From: Isoperla grammatica
Taxonomy: Eukaryota > Arthropoda > Insecta > Plecoptera > Perlodidae
Assembly (NCBI GenBank): GCA_945910005.1
Contig: OX246741.1
Coordinates: forward strand, 49,063,167-49,127,166
DNA: 64,000 bases
Direction: 5' to 3'
Each line of letters begins with the position of its first letter. The stretch's first letter is position 1. This document shows, in pieces, positions 11,291 to 21,410 of this stretch. The notes under the pieces were generated by a model. That model did no database searches. It had not been told where the DNA came from and saw nothing but the letters and a program-made list of their open reading frames with translations. Position numbers and translations under genes: made by a program.

Positions 11291-13415
11291 GTTTTGCAAA
11301 ATGGGTTTCGGTTGTGGTATTAATATAATGGCTAAAACAGATTTAAAGTTAGTAGATTGATAATTGAGTATACGAAATACACCCTCATAAGCTAAAAATA
11401 GTAATTATTTCCAAAACTAATTGCCTAATTGCTAATCAAACATTTTCCAACATGATTTTCTATCGTAATGTAGCTAACTTTTAGTACTGAAAATCTTGTT
11501 TAAACATTACGGTTTTATTTAATTTAAATGCACTTAGGGAAAACATCCGCTGTCTGTGATTACTTCGGGCCACGTAAATATTTAACGGTTCCTAAATTTA
11601 AATAACAGTTAATTCTTACAATTATTGAAGTTCTACAGTAAAAAATAAAAAAGTTAGTATTACCAATGAAACTTAAAACAGTATTTTGAGTTTTGAAATA
11701 TAAAATGTCCCTATTTGTCGTTTCGATCAGCATTGTTGCCAATCCATAATATGAGTTATTGATAAGCACATCGAAAATAATACATACGACAAAGTAAATT
11801 TAACAATCCTCAACAAACGGAAACAATTACAATACATATTAATAACACAATCTTACGTGAAAAAGTTGCCAGTAATCGAAATAGTAGTTTGTAGAGTAAT
11901 TTCTAATGAACGTCCACAAAAGTTCGTTAACTTATATATTTCCGCGTTTTTTTTTTTTAATTCACAATCAAATTACAAATTTCACAATTATTTTTGCAAA
12001 TGATTTAAAAAAATACTTGAACAGAGGCTAATCAGTAACTTGTGACGCCAGGGTTTGTGCTACAAAGTGTACTTAGAATTACCGGCCTCGAACTATACAT
12101 GAATTACACGTCAACACTGATAAGAACGAATCGAGGGGAGGAACCAGTCAGTCAGCAGTCACTCTCTCGACAGACCAACGACCACGAGGACAGATCGCGG
12201 TGGAGCGGCGATCTACGCAAAGGTTTATACGAGGACTCAAATATATACCAGTGTAAAATAGGAGTAAATTCGAGCTTTTGGTGAATTACTTTCGTTTACC
12301 TGTGATCGATAAAATATATCGGAGCAATTTGAGAAGTTTCCACGTCAATACAGCCGCCGTTCATTCCACGAATCATTGATAGAAGTGCTAAGTATCAGAA
12401 GAAGAGCACTTCTTCTAGCAGACGAACTAGCCCTCCCCTACAATACACATACTCGCGCGTCACCGCGTCGAGTGTAAACAACAGTACGATACGTCATGTC
12501 TATAGCCAGACAATAACAGTTACAATCAAGATAGATATTAACGAAAAGATCGATCCTATAATTATTAATGTACATAATTTAGTCAATTATTCAATGGTAT
12601 ACACATGATTACTATTATCTAGATGAAAGTGAACTTTACCGTGCAAACACAAGAAAATTTGTTGTTTCTGTTGTTTATGTTTATATAATATTATCTTATA
12701 ATTTTGGGACAATATATTAATATTCAATATCAAAATATTGAGAAGGATTTTGTTCGTGATTGGTTTCCTTCAACAAACTCAATTACGTGGCGCCCATCCT
12801 ACCCATTCTCCACTCTTGAAGAAAACAACCCACGCCCACCCCGATTAGATGCTTTGCCCGGCCATGCAGGTCAACATGTATTGTTCCCGTCAAATACGGG
12901 TGTAACAAACTAACAGAAAGTTCGATATTATTACAAAATAAAGACAAAAAAAGAATCGTCACTGGGCACTGGCTAACTGCTAAAATATTGTAAACAAGTC
13001 ATGAAATGTGTCATCTCTAGACCATCGTAATTACAAAATCATAGGCCATTTAGCAATCTAGGTCCCGCGCGGTCAAAATGACATATTTCTTTATTAATTA
13101 CTGCCATTTAAATCAGTAGCATACTAATTAAAAATTAAATAAATCAATATAAAAAAATGCATACAAACCTACATTATAATAGAAAATAATTCATCGAGTT
13201 GAACGGTAGAAAAGATAACGACCATCATAACACGACAACAACAAACATGTATGTTATCATTATCGCCCAATTGCAAAAATAAATAATAAATTAATACAAA
13301 AAATACAAAATGTTTAATAGGTTTCATAATAATAAAACATAATTCATAAAATTATAAATTATAAAAAGTGATTACATTTACCGAACAAAGTAGAAATACG
13401 TATGTAGTCACCCAC
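11291..13415. other. Tbh intron 1, array-free part, no feature seen
   Basis: About 2.1 kb of AT-rich sequence between array 2 and exon 1. There are short random open frames (12042-12284, 12704-12913) without recognisable domains or coding-like composition. No transposon ends noticed. Confidence 0.5.
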
Positions 13416-13509
13416 CTGTTGAGTCGAGCGGTATTTTGAACACCTGCTGAGTGTTTTCAAACTCCTTGGCCGAGCAGAGGGCGAAGGCCATCAGCAGTAG
13501 GATGAGCAT
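13416..13509 (-). CDS. Tbh: Tyramine/dopamine beta-hydroxylase, exon 1 (signal peptide, start of DOMON domain)
   Basis: First recognised coding exon. From the ATG at 13509-13507 it encodes MLILLLMAFALCSA, a compact secretory signal, then KEFENTQQVFKIPLDSTG. The IPLD-S/P-x-G motif is the conserved start of the beta-hydroxylase ectodomain. The donor CAG|GTGGGT leaves one base of a glycine codon (phase 1), completed by GT at the start of exon 2. The protein should enter the secretory pathway and work in vesicles, converting tyramine to octopamine (or dopamine to noradrenaline). The start is uncertain. The frame stays open upstream through a hydrophobic stretch to 13611 without an in-frame ATG, so a longer signal-anchor N-terminus, as in vertebrate DBH, would need an upstream exon. 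A perfect CRE palindrome, TGACGTCA, lies at 13516-13523, and a TATATAAG motif at 13592-13585 could serve as promoter. Confidence 0.8.
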
Positions 13510-13515
13510 GATGAG

Positions 13516-13523
13516 TGACGTCA
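13516..13523 (-). promoter_or_regulatory. CRE palindrome TGACGTCA next to the start codon
   Basis: A perfect cAMP-response element sits 7 nt upstream of the presumed ATG. CREB-type control is plausible for a catecholamine/octopamine enzyme, but the site could be a coincidence, or coding sequence if the frame begins upstream. Confidence 0.3.
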
Positions 13524-13563
13524 CTATCACTGCTGCATCGGGGGCGAAGCAGTGCGGAGTGGT

Positions 13564-16330
13564 GGCGTCGTCTGAAGCGCTGGTCTTATATAGGCGTCGT
13601 CTGGAGCTCACTTCACACCGCTCACAGCTGTACTGGCGTCGTCTAGAGCGCTGATCTTATATAGGCGTCGTCTGGAGCTCAGTTCACACCGCTCAGAGCT
13701 GTACTGGCGTCGTCTAGAGCGCTGGTCTTATATAGGCGTCGTCTGCAGCTCACTTCACACCGCTCAGAGCTGTACTGGCGTCGTCTGGAGCACACTTCAC
13801 ACCGCTCACAGCTGTACTGGCGTCGTCTAGAGCGCTGGTCTTATATAGGCGTCGTCTGCAGCTCACTTCACACCGCTCAGAGCTGTACTGGCGTCGTCTA
13901 GAGCACACTTCACACCGCTCACAGCTGTACTGGCGTCGTCTGGAGCGCTGGTCTTATATAGGCGTCGTCTGGAGCTCACTTCACACCGCTCACAGCTGTA
14001 CTGGCGTCGTCTGGAGCGCTGGTCTTATATAGGCGTCGTGTGGAGCTCACTTCACACCGCTCAGAGCTGTACTGGCGTCGTCTGGAGCACACTTCACACC
14101 GCTCACAGCTGTACTGGCGTCGTCTAGAGCGCTGGTCTTATATAGGCGTCGTCTGCAGCTCACTTCACACCGCTCAGAGCTGTACTGGCGTCGTCTGGAG
14201 CACACTTCACACCGCTCACAGCTGTACTGGCGTCGTCTAGAGCGCTGGTCTTATATAGGCGTCGTCTGCAGCTCACTTCACACCGCTCAGAGCTGTACTG
14301 GCGTCGTCTAGAGCACACTTCACACCGCTCACAGCTGTACTGGCGTCGTCTGGAGCGCTGGTCTTATATAGGCGTCGTCTGGAGCTCACTTCACACCGCT
14401 CACAGCTGTACTGGCGTCGTCTGGAGCGCTGGTCTTATATAGGCGTCGTGTGGAGCTCACTTCACACCGCTCAGAGCTGTACTGGCGTCGTCTGGAGCTC
14501 ACTTCACACCGCTCAGAGCTATGCTGGCGTCGTCTGTAGAGCGCTGGTCTTATATAGGCGTCGTCTGGAGCTCACTTCACACCGCTCAGAGCTGTGCTGG
14601 CGTCGTCTGGAGCGCTGGTCTTATATAGGCGTCGTGTGGAGCTCACTTCACACCGCTCAGAGCTGTACTGGCGTCGTCTGGAGCTCACTTCACACCGCTC
14701 AGAGCTATGCTGGCGTCGTCTGTAGAGCGCTGGTCTTATATAGGCGTCGTGTGGAGCTCACTTCACACCGCTCAGAGCTGTACTGGCGTCGTCTAGAGCG
14801 CTGGTCTTATATAGGCGTCGTCTGGAGCTCACTTCACACCGCTCAGAGCTGTACTGGCGTCGTCTGGAGCTCACTTCACACCGCTCAGAGCTGTACTGGC
14901 GTCGTGTAGAGCGCTGGTCTTATATAGGCGTCCTGGAGCTCACTTCACACCGCTCAGAGCTGTACTGGCGTCGTCTAGAGCGCTGGTCTTATATAGGCGT
15001 CGTCTGCAGCTCACTTCACACCGCTCAGAGATGTACTGGCGTCGTCTAGAGCGCTGGTCTTATATAGGCGTCGTCTGCAGCTCACTTCACACCGCTCAGA
15101 GATGTACTGGCGTCGTCTAGAGCGCTGGTCTTATATAGGCGTCGTCTGCAGCTCACTTCACACCGCTCAGAGATGTACTGGCGTCGTCTAGAGCGCTGGT
15201 CTTATATAGGCGTCGTCTGCAGCTCACTTCACACCGCTCAGAGATGTACTGGCGTCGTCTAGAGCGCTGGTCTTATATAGGCGTCGTATGGAGCTCACTT
15301 CACACCGCTCAGAGCTGTACTGGTGGAGTCTGGAGCTCACTTCAAACCTCTCAGAGCTGTTCTGGCGTCGTCTGGAGCTCAGTTCAGACCGATCAGAGCT
15401 GTGCTGGCGTCGTCTGGAGCTCAGTTCAGACCGCTCAGAGCTGTACTGGTGGCGTCTGGAGCTCACTTCACACCGCTCAGAGCTGTACTGGCGTCGTCTG
15501 GAGCTCAGTTCAGACCGCTCAGAGCTGTACTGGTGGCGTCTGGAGCACACTTCACACCGCTCAGAGCTGTACTGGCGTCGTCTGGAGCTCACTTCACACC
15601 GCTCAGAGCTGTACTGGCGTCGTGTGGAGCTCACTTCACACCGCTCAGAGCTGTACTGGCGTCATCTGGAGCTCACTTCACACCGCTCAGAGCTGTACTG
15701 GCGTCGTCTAGAGCTCACTTCACACCGCTCAGAGCTGTGCTGGCGTCGTCTTATACAGCCGGCGTCCTGGAGCTCACTTCACACTGCTCAGAGCTGTACT
15801 GGCGTCGTCTGGAGCTCAGTTCAGACCGCTCAGAGCTGTGCTGGCGTCGTCTTATACAGCCGGCGTCCTGGAACTCACTTCACACCGCTCAGAGCTGTAC
15901 TGATGGCGTCTGGAGCATACTTTACACTGCTCAGAGCTGTACTGGCGTCGTCTGGAGCGCTAGTCTTATATAGGCGTCCTGGAGCTCAGTTCACACCGCT
16001 CAGAGCTGTACTGGTGGCGTCTGGAGCACACTTCACACCGCTCAGAGCTGTACTGGTGGCGTCTGGAGCTCACTTCACACCGCTTAGAGCTGTACTGGCG
16101 TCGACTGACACGCTGGTCTTATATAGTCGTCCTGGAGCTCAGTTCACACCGCTCAGAGCTGTACTGGCGTCGTTTTATACAGCCGGCGTCCTGGAGCTCA
16201 CTTCACACCGCTCAGAGCTGTACTGGCGTCGCAATTATAAAGCCGACATCCTGGAGCTCACTTCACACCTCTCAGAGCTGTACGGGCGTCGTCTGGAGCT
16301 CAGTTCACATAGCTTAGAGCAGAACTGGCG
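13564..16330 (-). repeat. 42/29-bp composite tandem array immediately upstream of exon 1
   Basis: Two modules alternate. A 42-bp module (on the plus strand AGCTCACTTCACACCGCTCA then GAGCTGTACTGGCGTCGTCTGG) occurs about 50 times. A 29-bp module (AGCGCTGGTCTTATATAGGC then GTCGTCTGG) occurs about 22 times. Both end in GGCGTCGTCT, which is also present at 13564, just upstream of the presumed start codon. On the minus strand the 29-bp module reads CCTATATAAGACCAGCGC and so contains a TATA-box match. A segment of at least 250 bp is duplicated at an offset of 410 bp (13811-14060 versus 14221-14470), showing recent block duplication. The distal part (15300-16330) is more diverged and richer in 42-bp modules. 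Open frames of 66-358 codons here are repeat by-products. Confidence 0.93.
13585..13592 (-). promoter_or_regulatory. TATATAAG motif, possible Tbh core promoter
   Basis: TATATAAG lies 83 nt upstream of the presumed Tbh start codon. A start site about 30 nt downstream would leave a leader of about 50 nt containing one three-codon upstream frame (ATG CAG CAG TGA). The motif recurs about 22 times in the upstream array. Alternatively this is intron sequence before an acceptor at GCTTCAG|ACGACG, with the first exon further right. I cannot decide without transcript ends. Confidence 0.4.
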
Positions 16331-16516
16331 TATTTCCATTATTGTCGACACTCACTACTTATAAACTTGTGAAATGCTATCGAATTATCGAATATCGAAA
16401 TGTCGAACAAAAACCTTGTCGAATGTTAGTCCATTTTGTGGATTTTTAGAAATGATCAGTGCTTAAAACACCAAAGAAAACATTTACAGTGTATTCCACG
16501 TAGAGATGGCAGTGCG

Positions 16517-16673
16517 TAGTTGCAGTTCTTTGCCACTATCAACCCCCACCCACCCCTTGTGGCGAGTGCAAAATACTATAAGGGATATCTTGACAAGTAT
16601 ATTTCACATACTAACTTTTGCACTCGCCACAAGGGGTGGCTGGGGGTGGACAGTGGCAGAGAAATGCAGCTAC
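16517..16673. mobile_element. Hairpin MITE, TIRs about 55 bp
   Basis: The arms TGCAGTTCTTTGCCACTATC ... CTTGTGGCGAGTGCAAAA and TTTTGCACTCGCCACAAG ... CAGTGGCAGAGAAATGCAGC are inverted copies with a few mismatches, separated by about 40 bp. It lies just upstream of the Tbh array 3. Confidence 0.85.
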
Positions 16674-17014
16674 CTACTGCAATCTATACGTGGTATACAC
16701 TGTATAAACGTACGAAAATATTCATTTAGCACCTAGTAAATAATAAACAGTGCCCATTTTCTTACTTTTCATTGGTTATGTTATGTTCTGCTTTGGTCTA
16801 CAGTAATAAATATTTGGTATCGTCAGTACAGTCATGTCTTTGTTTTAGAGGGGCCCATTTGTTCTTCTTCCCCTCTACTCGAGTCCAGGTCACTGTTCAT
16901 GCAACCTGAGGGTACGAACACGAAGAAAGCTGGTTACCTGCGCCATCCAGCGCTGAACTACGTCATGAATGTCACCACGCTTTCAAGCGTAACCATGCAG
17001 GTATACTGGCCACG

Positions 17015-17334
17015 CCGTAAGAAGCAATGTGTCCCCTAAAATTCTGAGAAGAGACGGTCGCTCCACACGGTCTATTTCAACGGTATTCACTGCGAGATTT
17101 CCCGATACCTGCACTGTTATTGTCCACTGCATTGACTGCACCGATCGTGAATGGAATGCGACCCAACCACGTCTGGCAACAGGCGGGGGATATTATCACT
17201 ACAATACTCGAGGCAAGGGAACGATATGCAACTAGATTTAGGTAGGTAATCGTCACATGCGTCACTACCCTATTACATAATCCGTGACGACAACACCTTG
17301 CAAGTTAATTTTACTCGACTATAGCTCCATGGTT
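17015..17334. repeat. Dispersed repeat, copy 1 of a 310-320-bp family
   Basis: Shares over 300 bp with 28712-29020 in the same orientation, for example CTGAGAAGAGACGGTCGCTC and CCGTGACGACAACACCTTGC. Neither copy has a coding frame of note. The family is unidentified. Confidence 0.85.
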
Positions 17335-18043
17335 TCAACTTCCAAGTTCTTCTTCACAGTCATATGTCCGTTCTATTGATCAAGCTAAAACTAATTAAAC
17401 TGTCAAAAAATGACAACAGTCTGGAGTCTAGACCTACTCTCTTATTGGACTCAAGTCTACACTGGCGCCATCGCAACTATATAATTATCAAGTATTGCAG
17501 TTATAAGTTATGCAACAATGTTACATGATTCAACTCATATAATGTGGCTTGAATCACATTATGATCGTGCGATCGATACAATGGTTACATGCTTTGGAGG
17601 CGATATCATTGCAATTAGGCATTACTTCAAAAAATGTGTAAACTCCGTAACTGGAGAGAAAATAATTAATTTGCAAAGTAATGAATTACTATTCGACATA
17701 ATACAACGTTTAATTTACTTATATTATGAAATTCTTCGAATGTTCAATCGCCAAGGCAGTATTTCTCACTCAATAGTTGTGTTTGTGTCGTGGGAAGATC
17801 CAAAGTTGTAGCTGATGTGCTACATTTGTAGAATAAATGGTTAATGTCATTTTGAAAATGATGATTGTGGCTAAATAAGAGAACCAATTTATAAAATACA
17901 ACAAAGAAGAATGTTAAAAATTGATTATTTAGACATATTTAAAATTAATCAATAATGCAAAAATTAATGTGATCCTCTTATTTTAAATATGAAACCAGAA
18001 AGCAAACTATACAAATGTTACAGAGCAGTTTCGCATCTTAGGT
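17335..18043. other. No gene supported; one short open frame
   Basis: AT-rich spacer. The 97-codon open frame at 17518-17811 (plus) has no domain I recognise, no evident splice context and AT-biased composition like its surroundings. I do not call it a gene. Confidence 0.4.
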
Positions 18044-18167
18044 CCAGTTTTTCAATAGGTATTAACGGGGCCGTTAGTTGACGGTCCGTTATCTGCATAG
18101 GGTTTTTTGGGTTTCAGATTACAGCCAACGGCCCCGTTAACCACCCGTTAACCGATTGAAAAACCGT
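18044..18167. mobile_element. MITE with CAGTTTTTCAATAGGT-type inverted ends
   Basis: The left end CAGTTTTTCAATAGGTATTA mirrors the right end TTAACCGATTGAAAAACCG with few mismatches. Inside, AACGGGGCCGTT and AACGGCCCCGTT form a second inverted pair. About 124 bp. Confidence 0.75.
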
Positions 18168-18577
18168 TGAATTGTCATACATTTAAACTGACCACATGGA
18201 ATAAATTCTTTTTAAGAATAAGAAGAAGGTTCTTTTGATAACCAGTGTGATTGAGCCCTCGAGTCAATAGCTGGAAGAGATCAATAGCTTTGCCCCGAAC
18301 CTCCAGCGAGCAAGTAGGTGTCGCGGTGACATTCCTCTGAGGCAGTTCTCATTCCTGGCGCATTCCTCGCGGGCGCTCAGGATTCCACGGGACTTTATTA
18401 AACGCCCCCTTCACCCCTTCCCCTCTCTCTATTCCCTCATATCTTTTAATGATAAGCAGTAAACTGTTCCAGCAAGGGGGCGTCTATCATCTACGCATGT
18501 GGAGACATCGGAAGAGCCGCTTACTAAGCTTTACTAAGAAGACAGTTCCTTATCTGGTAACAACTGTAAATTAATAA

Positions 18578-18982
18578 ATTCACATTTAGAGTCTACCCAC
18601 TCAGTAACTAAACTGATTTGCAGTGGGGGACTTTAATTTAAAGTGACTAAACCAACCCTGCAGACTTCGAACACCATCGACGAGTGAGCGATAACCAATC
18701 AAGGATCGATATTTCAAATACGAAACATAAATCAGTGATTGGACAGTGCGAACACCTGCGGACAGATGTCAGAATCAACAAGGCCAATTCCGAACAACTT
18801 TGAATTTATTGAGTGCTTCGTTGCTAGGACGGCTCCAAAGGTCACCGTTTACTTATTCCTAAGCCAAGAAGTAATGGAATTGAATCCACATTAGAAGTTA
18901 AAAAACTTCTGCCTGAAGCGGGATTTGAACCCGGGACCTTCTGCATTGGAAGCAGGGATGCTAACCACTGGACCAACGAGCC
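18578..18982 (-). mobile_element. tRNA-derived SINE, full-length copy
   Basis: The head at 18982-18911 is tRNA-like: GGCTCGTTGGTCCAGTGGTT resembles an A box and CCGGGTTCAAATCCCGC a B box. The acceptor arms do not pair, so it is not a tRNA gene. The body contains GGAGCCGTCCTAGCAACGAA and TTCGCACTGTCCAATCACTG and ends near AGACTCTAAATGTGAATTTA. The body recurs at 55343-55660 (plus) and, as fragments, at 45312-45480, 49003-49079 and 52270-52352. Confidence 0.85.
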
Positions 18983-19067
18983 ACTTAAAAAAAGAATTTA
19001 CAGTAAAGTAATAAACATTTAGTAGAATTTGTAACCAATAGGCCTAGATTATCAAAGACTCTTTTTT

Positions 19068-20212
19068 TTTACTCTTTTACACTAGTGTGTCAGTCTCAAT
19101 ATACGTACTCGTGTCAGTGTAAATACTTTTATGGCGTTCGCCTGGAATTAAAACACACCAGTGTCAGTGGCGTATCCAGGAATTGACAATGGGGGGGGTC
19201 GAACATCCCAAGCAGGCAGGGGTCTGGGGCGAAAGCCCCAGCCGCCGGAGGCCAATTCGCCGAAGGCGAAATTTTTTTCTTCATTTATGACGTTTTAAAC
19301 GCCTGGAAACACGTTTCAGAATAAGAAAATGTCATAGAATAGGTTTAAGAGAATGTAAGAATGACTACAAAGAAAATTAAAAAACCAGTCACAGAACAAC
19401 AAAATTACTGCAAAAATAAATATCTTTCCTATATTTTTTTTTAATTGTTGGCAAGTCTCCTCGTAACTGGTAGAGTTGTATTTTGTGGTAATATCTATAA
19501 ATTTTACACGTTTCTGACGAATGTTTTAGCACTGATTTGCGTTAATTTCTGTTTGTAGCCAGATTATAAATATGCAAAAAGCTATTGGTTAATGTTTTGA
19601 CAATTTTTTTTTATCATTAAGTTCTGTTAATTCATGTGTTCTTTCATTAGAACTAAAAATACAATAGATACACCTTTTATAAAGACAAACTTGCATTGAA
19701 ATACAATTTACAAAACCCGGGGTGTATTTGGCCTAGGGTATAAGAAGACTCAATATATTTAGGATCCAATGTAGTTTCTTATACACAGTGCCAATCGTCA
19801 GAGGAGAGAGAAGAGTACCCCCTGACCCCTAGCACCCATTAGCATTTTTTAATATATTCCTCCAACTTGTCCAATTCCTCAAACTTCCTTCCCGATAGTC
19901 CCCGGAAGTCAATAGGTCCTAAAGGCAGCTCTTCCTGACGACCAAGAGCCCCAAGTCGTATGTTATAACGGTTGAGTACCTATGTTATTAAACAATAATC
20001 AAAATAGTAGTTTTCTCTTCCCTCCTCCTTTCCTTCCTTCTCCCCGCATGTAATTTTTTTTTTGGGGGCATGGGGGGGGTTTGAACCCCATAACCCCCCC
20101 CTTGGATACGCCACTGACCAGTGTAGCCAGTGCAGGAGATTTTTAAACTGGCTATTTATTTAACTCGTGCAAAACGCATTGATACACTGGCCAGTGTAAG
20201 AGTAAGACAGAC
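19068..20212. mobile_element. Older MITE interrupted by the hAT element
   Basis: The outer inverted arms TACTCTTTTACACTAGTGT (left) and ACACTGGCCAGTGTAAGAGTA (right, first 20 comparable) flank about 190 bp of element sequence once the hAT insertion is removed. The boundaries are approximate. Confidence 0.6.
19165..20116. mobile_element. Non-autonomous hAT-type transposon with perfect 8-bp target duplication
   Basis: A 952-bp element. The ends are CAGTGGCGTATCCAGG and CTTGGATACGCCACTG, flanked by the identical octamer ACCAGTGT at 19157-19164 and 20117-20124. An 8-bp duplication and CAGNG ends are typical of hAT elements. The interior has G runs and CTCGT-type segments but no transposase frame, so it depends on enzyme from elsewhere. 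The insertion split an older inverted-repeat element whose arms lie around 19070-19100 and 20185-20210. Confidence 0.9.
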
Positions 20213-20215
20213 GAA

Positions 20216-20860
20216 CAAAGATGATATTAATGTCGGTGTCTTTGGCTGCAAACGTGGTTTCCTAATCAATCCCTGATCGACTTCATTCACTACGCCAGTG
20301 TAATAAGATAGATTAAGTTTATAAAGATCAAACTTGTATAAGTTATAGACCAAATAATAGCATATTTTTTTAATCAAATTAAACCCTTTTTGGGTTTTCG
20401 CCACATCAGTAACACTCATCTAATTTCAGGCTAAGACGCATTTCAAGACCGCTTTTGGTGCCCTCGTCAGAACGACTGAGTCGCCAGTACTAATAAATAA
20501 TAATAATAGTAGAAAAAATAGTATACCATAATTTTTAAAATAGATTTATTTTTCTTCAATTAAAGATAATTTTGTGAATTATAATGCAAAATAATTGTAA
20601 TGACGTATCATATTCCCCAACCTTGTCATAGGGACAAAATACTAATCAAGGGTCATCATTGTATTGTATATATTATATAATATTATACATATAACAAGAC
20701 CGCTCCGCTGCCTTGAGCCGCTGCTGGCTGTCACGTTTGGGCAGGTCACTTCTTGGAAAACTCGACTTTTTTTGGAAATTGTAACTTTTTTTTTTTTTTT
20801 TTTGGTGTCACTTTTTGGAAAACTTTTCAGTTGGAAAAAAGAAAAAAAAATTTGAAAAAA
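20216..20860. other. No gene seen
   Basis: AT-rich spacer with T-rich and A-rich runs near 20785 and 20840. Short frames only. Confidence 0.4.
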
Positions 20861-21410
20861 AAAGTCGAAAAAAAATGTCGAAAAATTTTAAAGTGATGGA
20901 AAAATTTTCGAGCTTTTCTATGTACATTTCACGTCAAAGTGTCGTAGATACTTATGTAAAGAAAGAAACTTAAAAGTTGTGTGATTCTGAAAAATGAAAA
21001 AAAAAAATTCATGTTGAAAAATTTCAAAGTGTTTGAAAAATTTTCAAGTAGCCCACTTTTTGGAAAACTTGAAAAAAGTTGAAAAAATGAAAAAATTAAA
21101 ATTTTGGTAAAAAATTATTTTCATGTTGAAATTTTTAAGTGATGGAAAAAATTTCGAGTTTTTCTATGTACATGTCACGGTAATTGGTCGTAGATACTTA
21201 TGTAAAAAAGAAACTTGAAAATTGTGTGATTCTAAAAAAAGAAAAAAAAATTTCATGTTTCAAAATTTCTAAGTGTTTGAAAAATTTTCAAGTACCCCAT
21301 TTTTTGGAAAACTTGAAAAAACTTGAAAAAATGAAAAAATTAAAATTTTGGTAAAAAATTATTTTCATGTTGAAATATTTTAAAGTGTTAGAAAATTTTT
21401 CGAGTTCTAC
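20860..21410. repeat. Tandem repeat of about 240 bp, just over two copies, A-rich
   Basis: TTTTCTATGTACAT, TCGTAGATACTTATGTAAA and CACTTTTTGGAAAACTTG-like segments recur at about 240-bp spacing (first near 20914, then 21154). The unit is very A-rich with many GAAAAA words. Confidence 0.75.

Noticed and set aside
12042..12284. A possible additional Tbh exon in intron 1
   Set aside because: Exons 1 and 2 join perfectly in phase and sequence without it, and the peptide matches nothing in the family.
15288..16364. A 358-codon open frame rich in ELTSHRSELYWRR
   Set aside because: The 42-bp module is a multiple of three and free of stops in several frames; it lies upstream of Tbh and has no domain.
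17518..17811. A 97-codon hypothetical protein
   Set aside because: AT-biased like its flanks with no recognisable motif; length expected by chance.
18911..18982. tRNA gene (Trp-like anticodon CCA) on minus
   Set aside because: Acceptor and T stems do not pair, and it is fused to a SINE body found elsewhere in the window.
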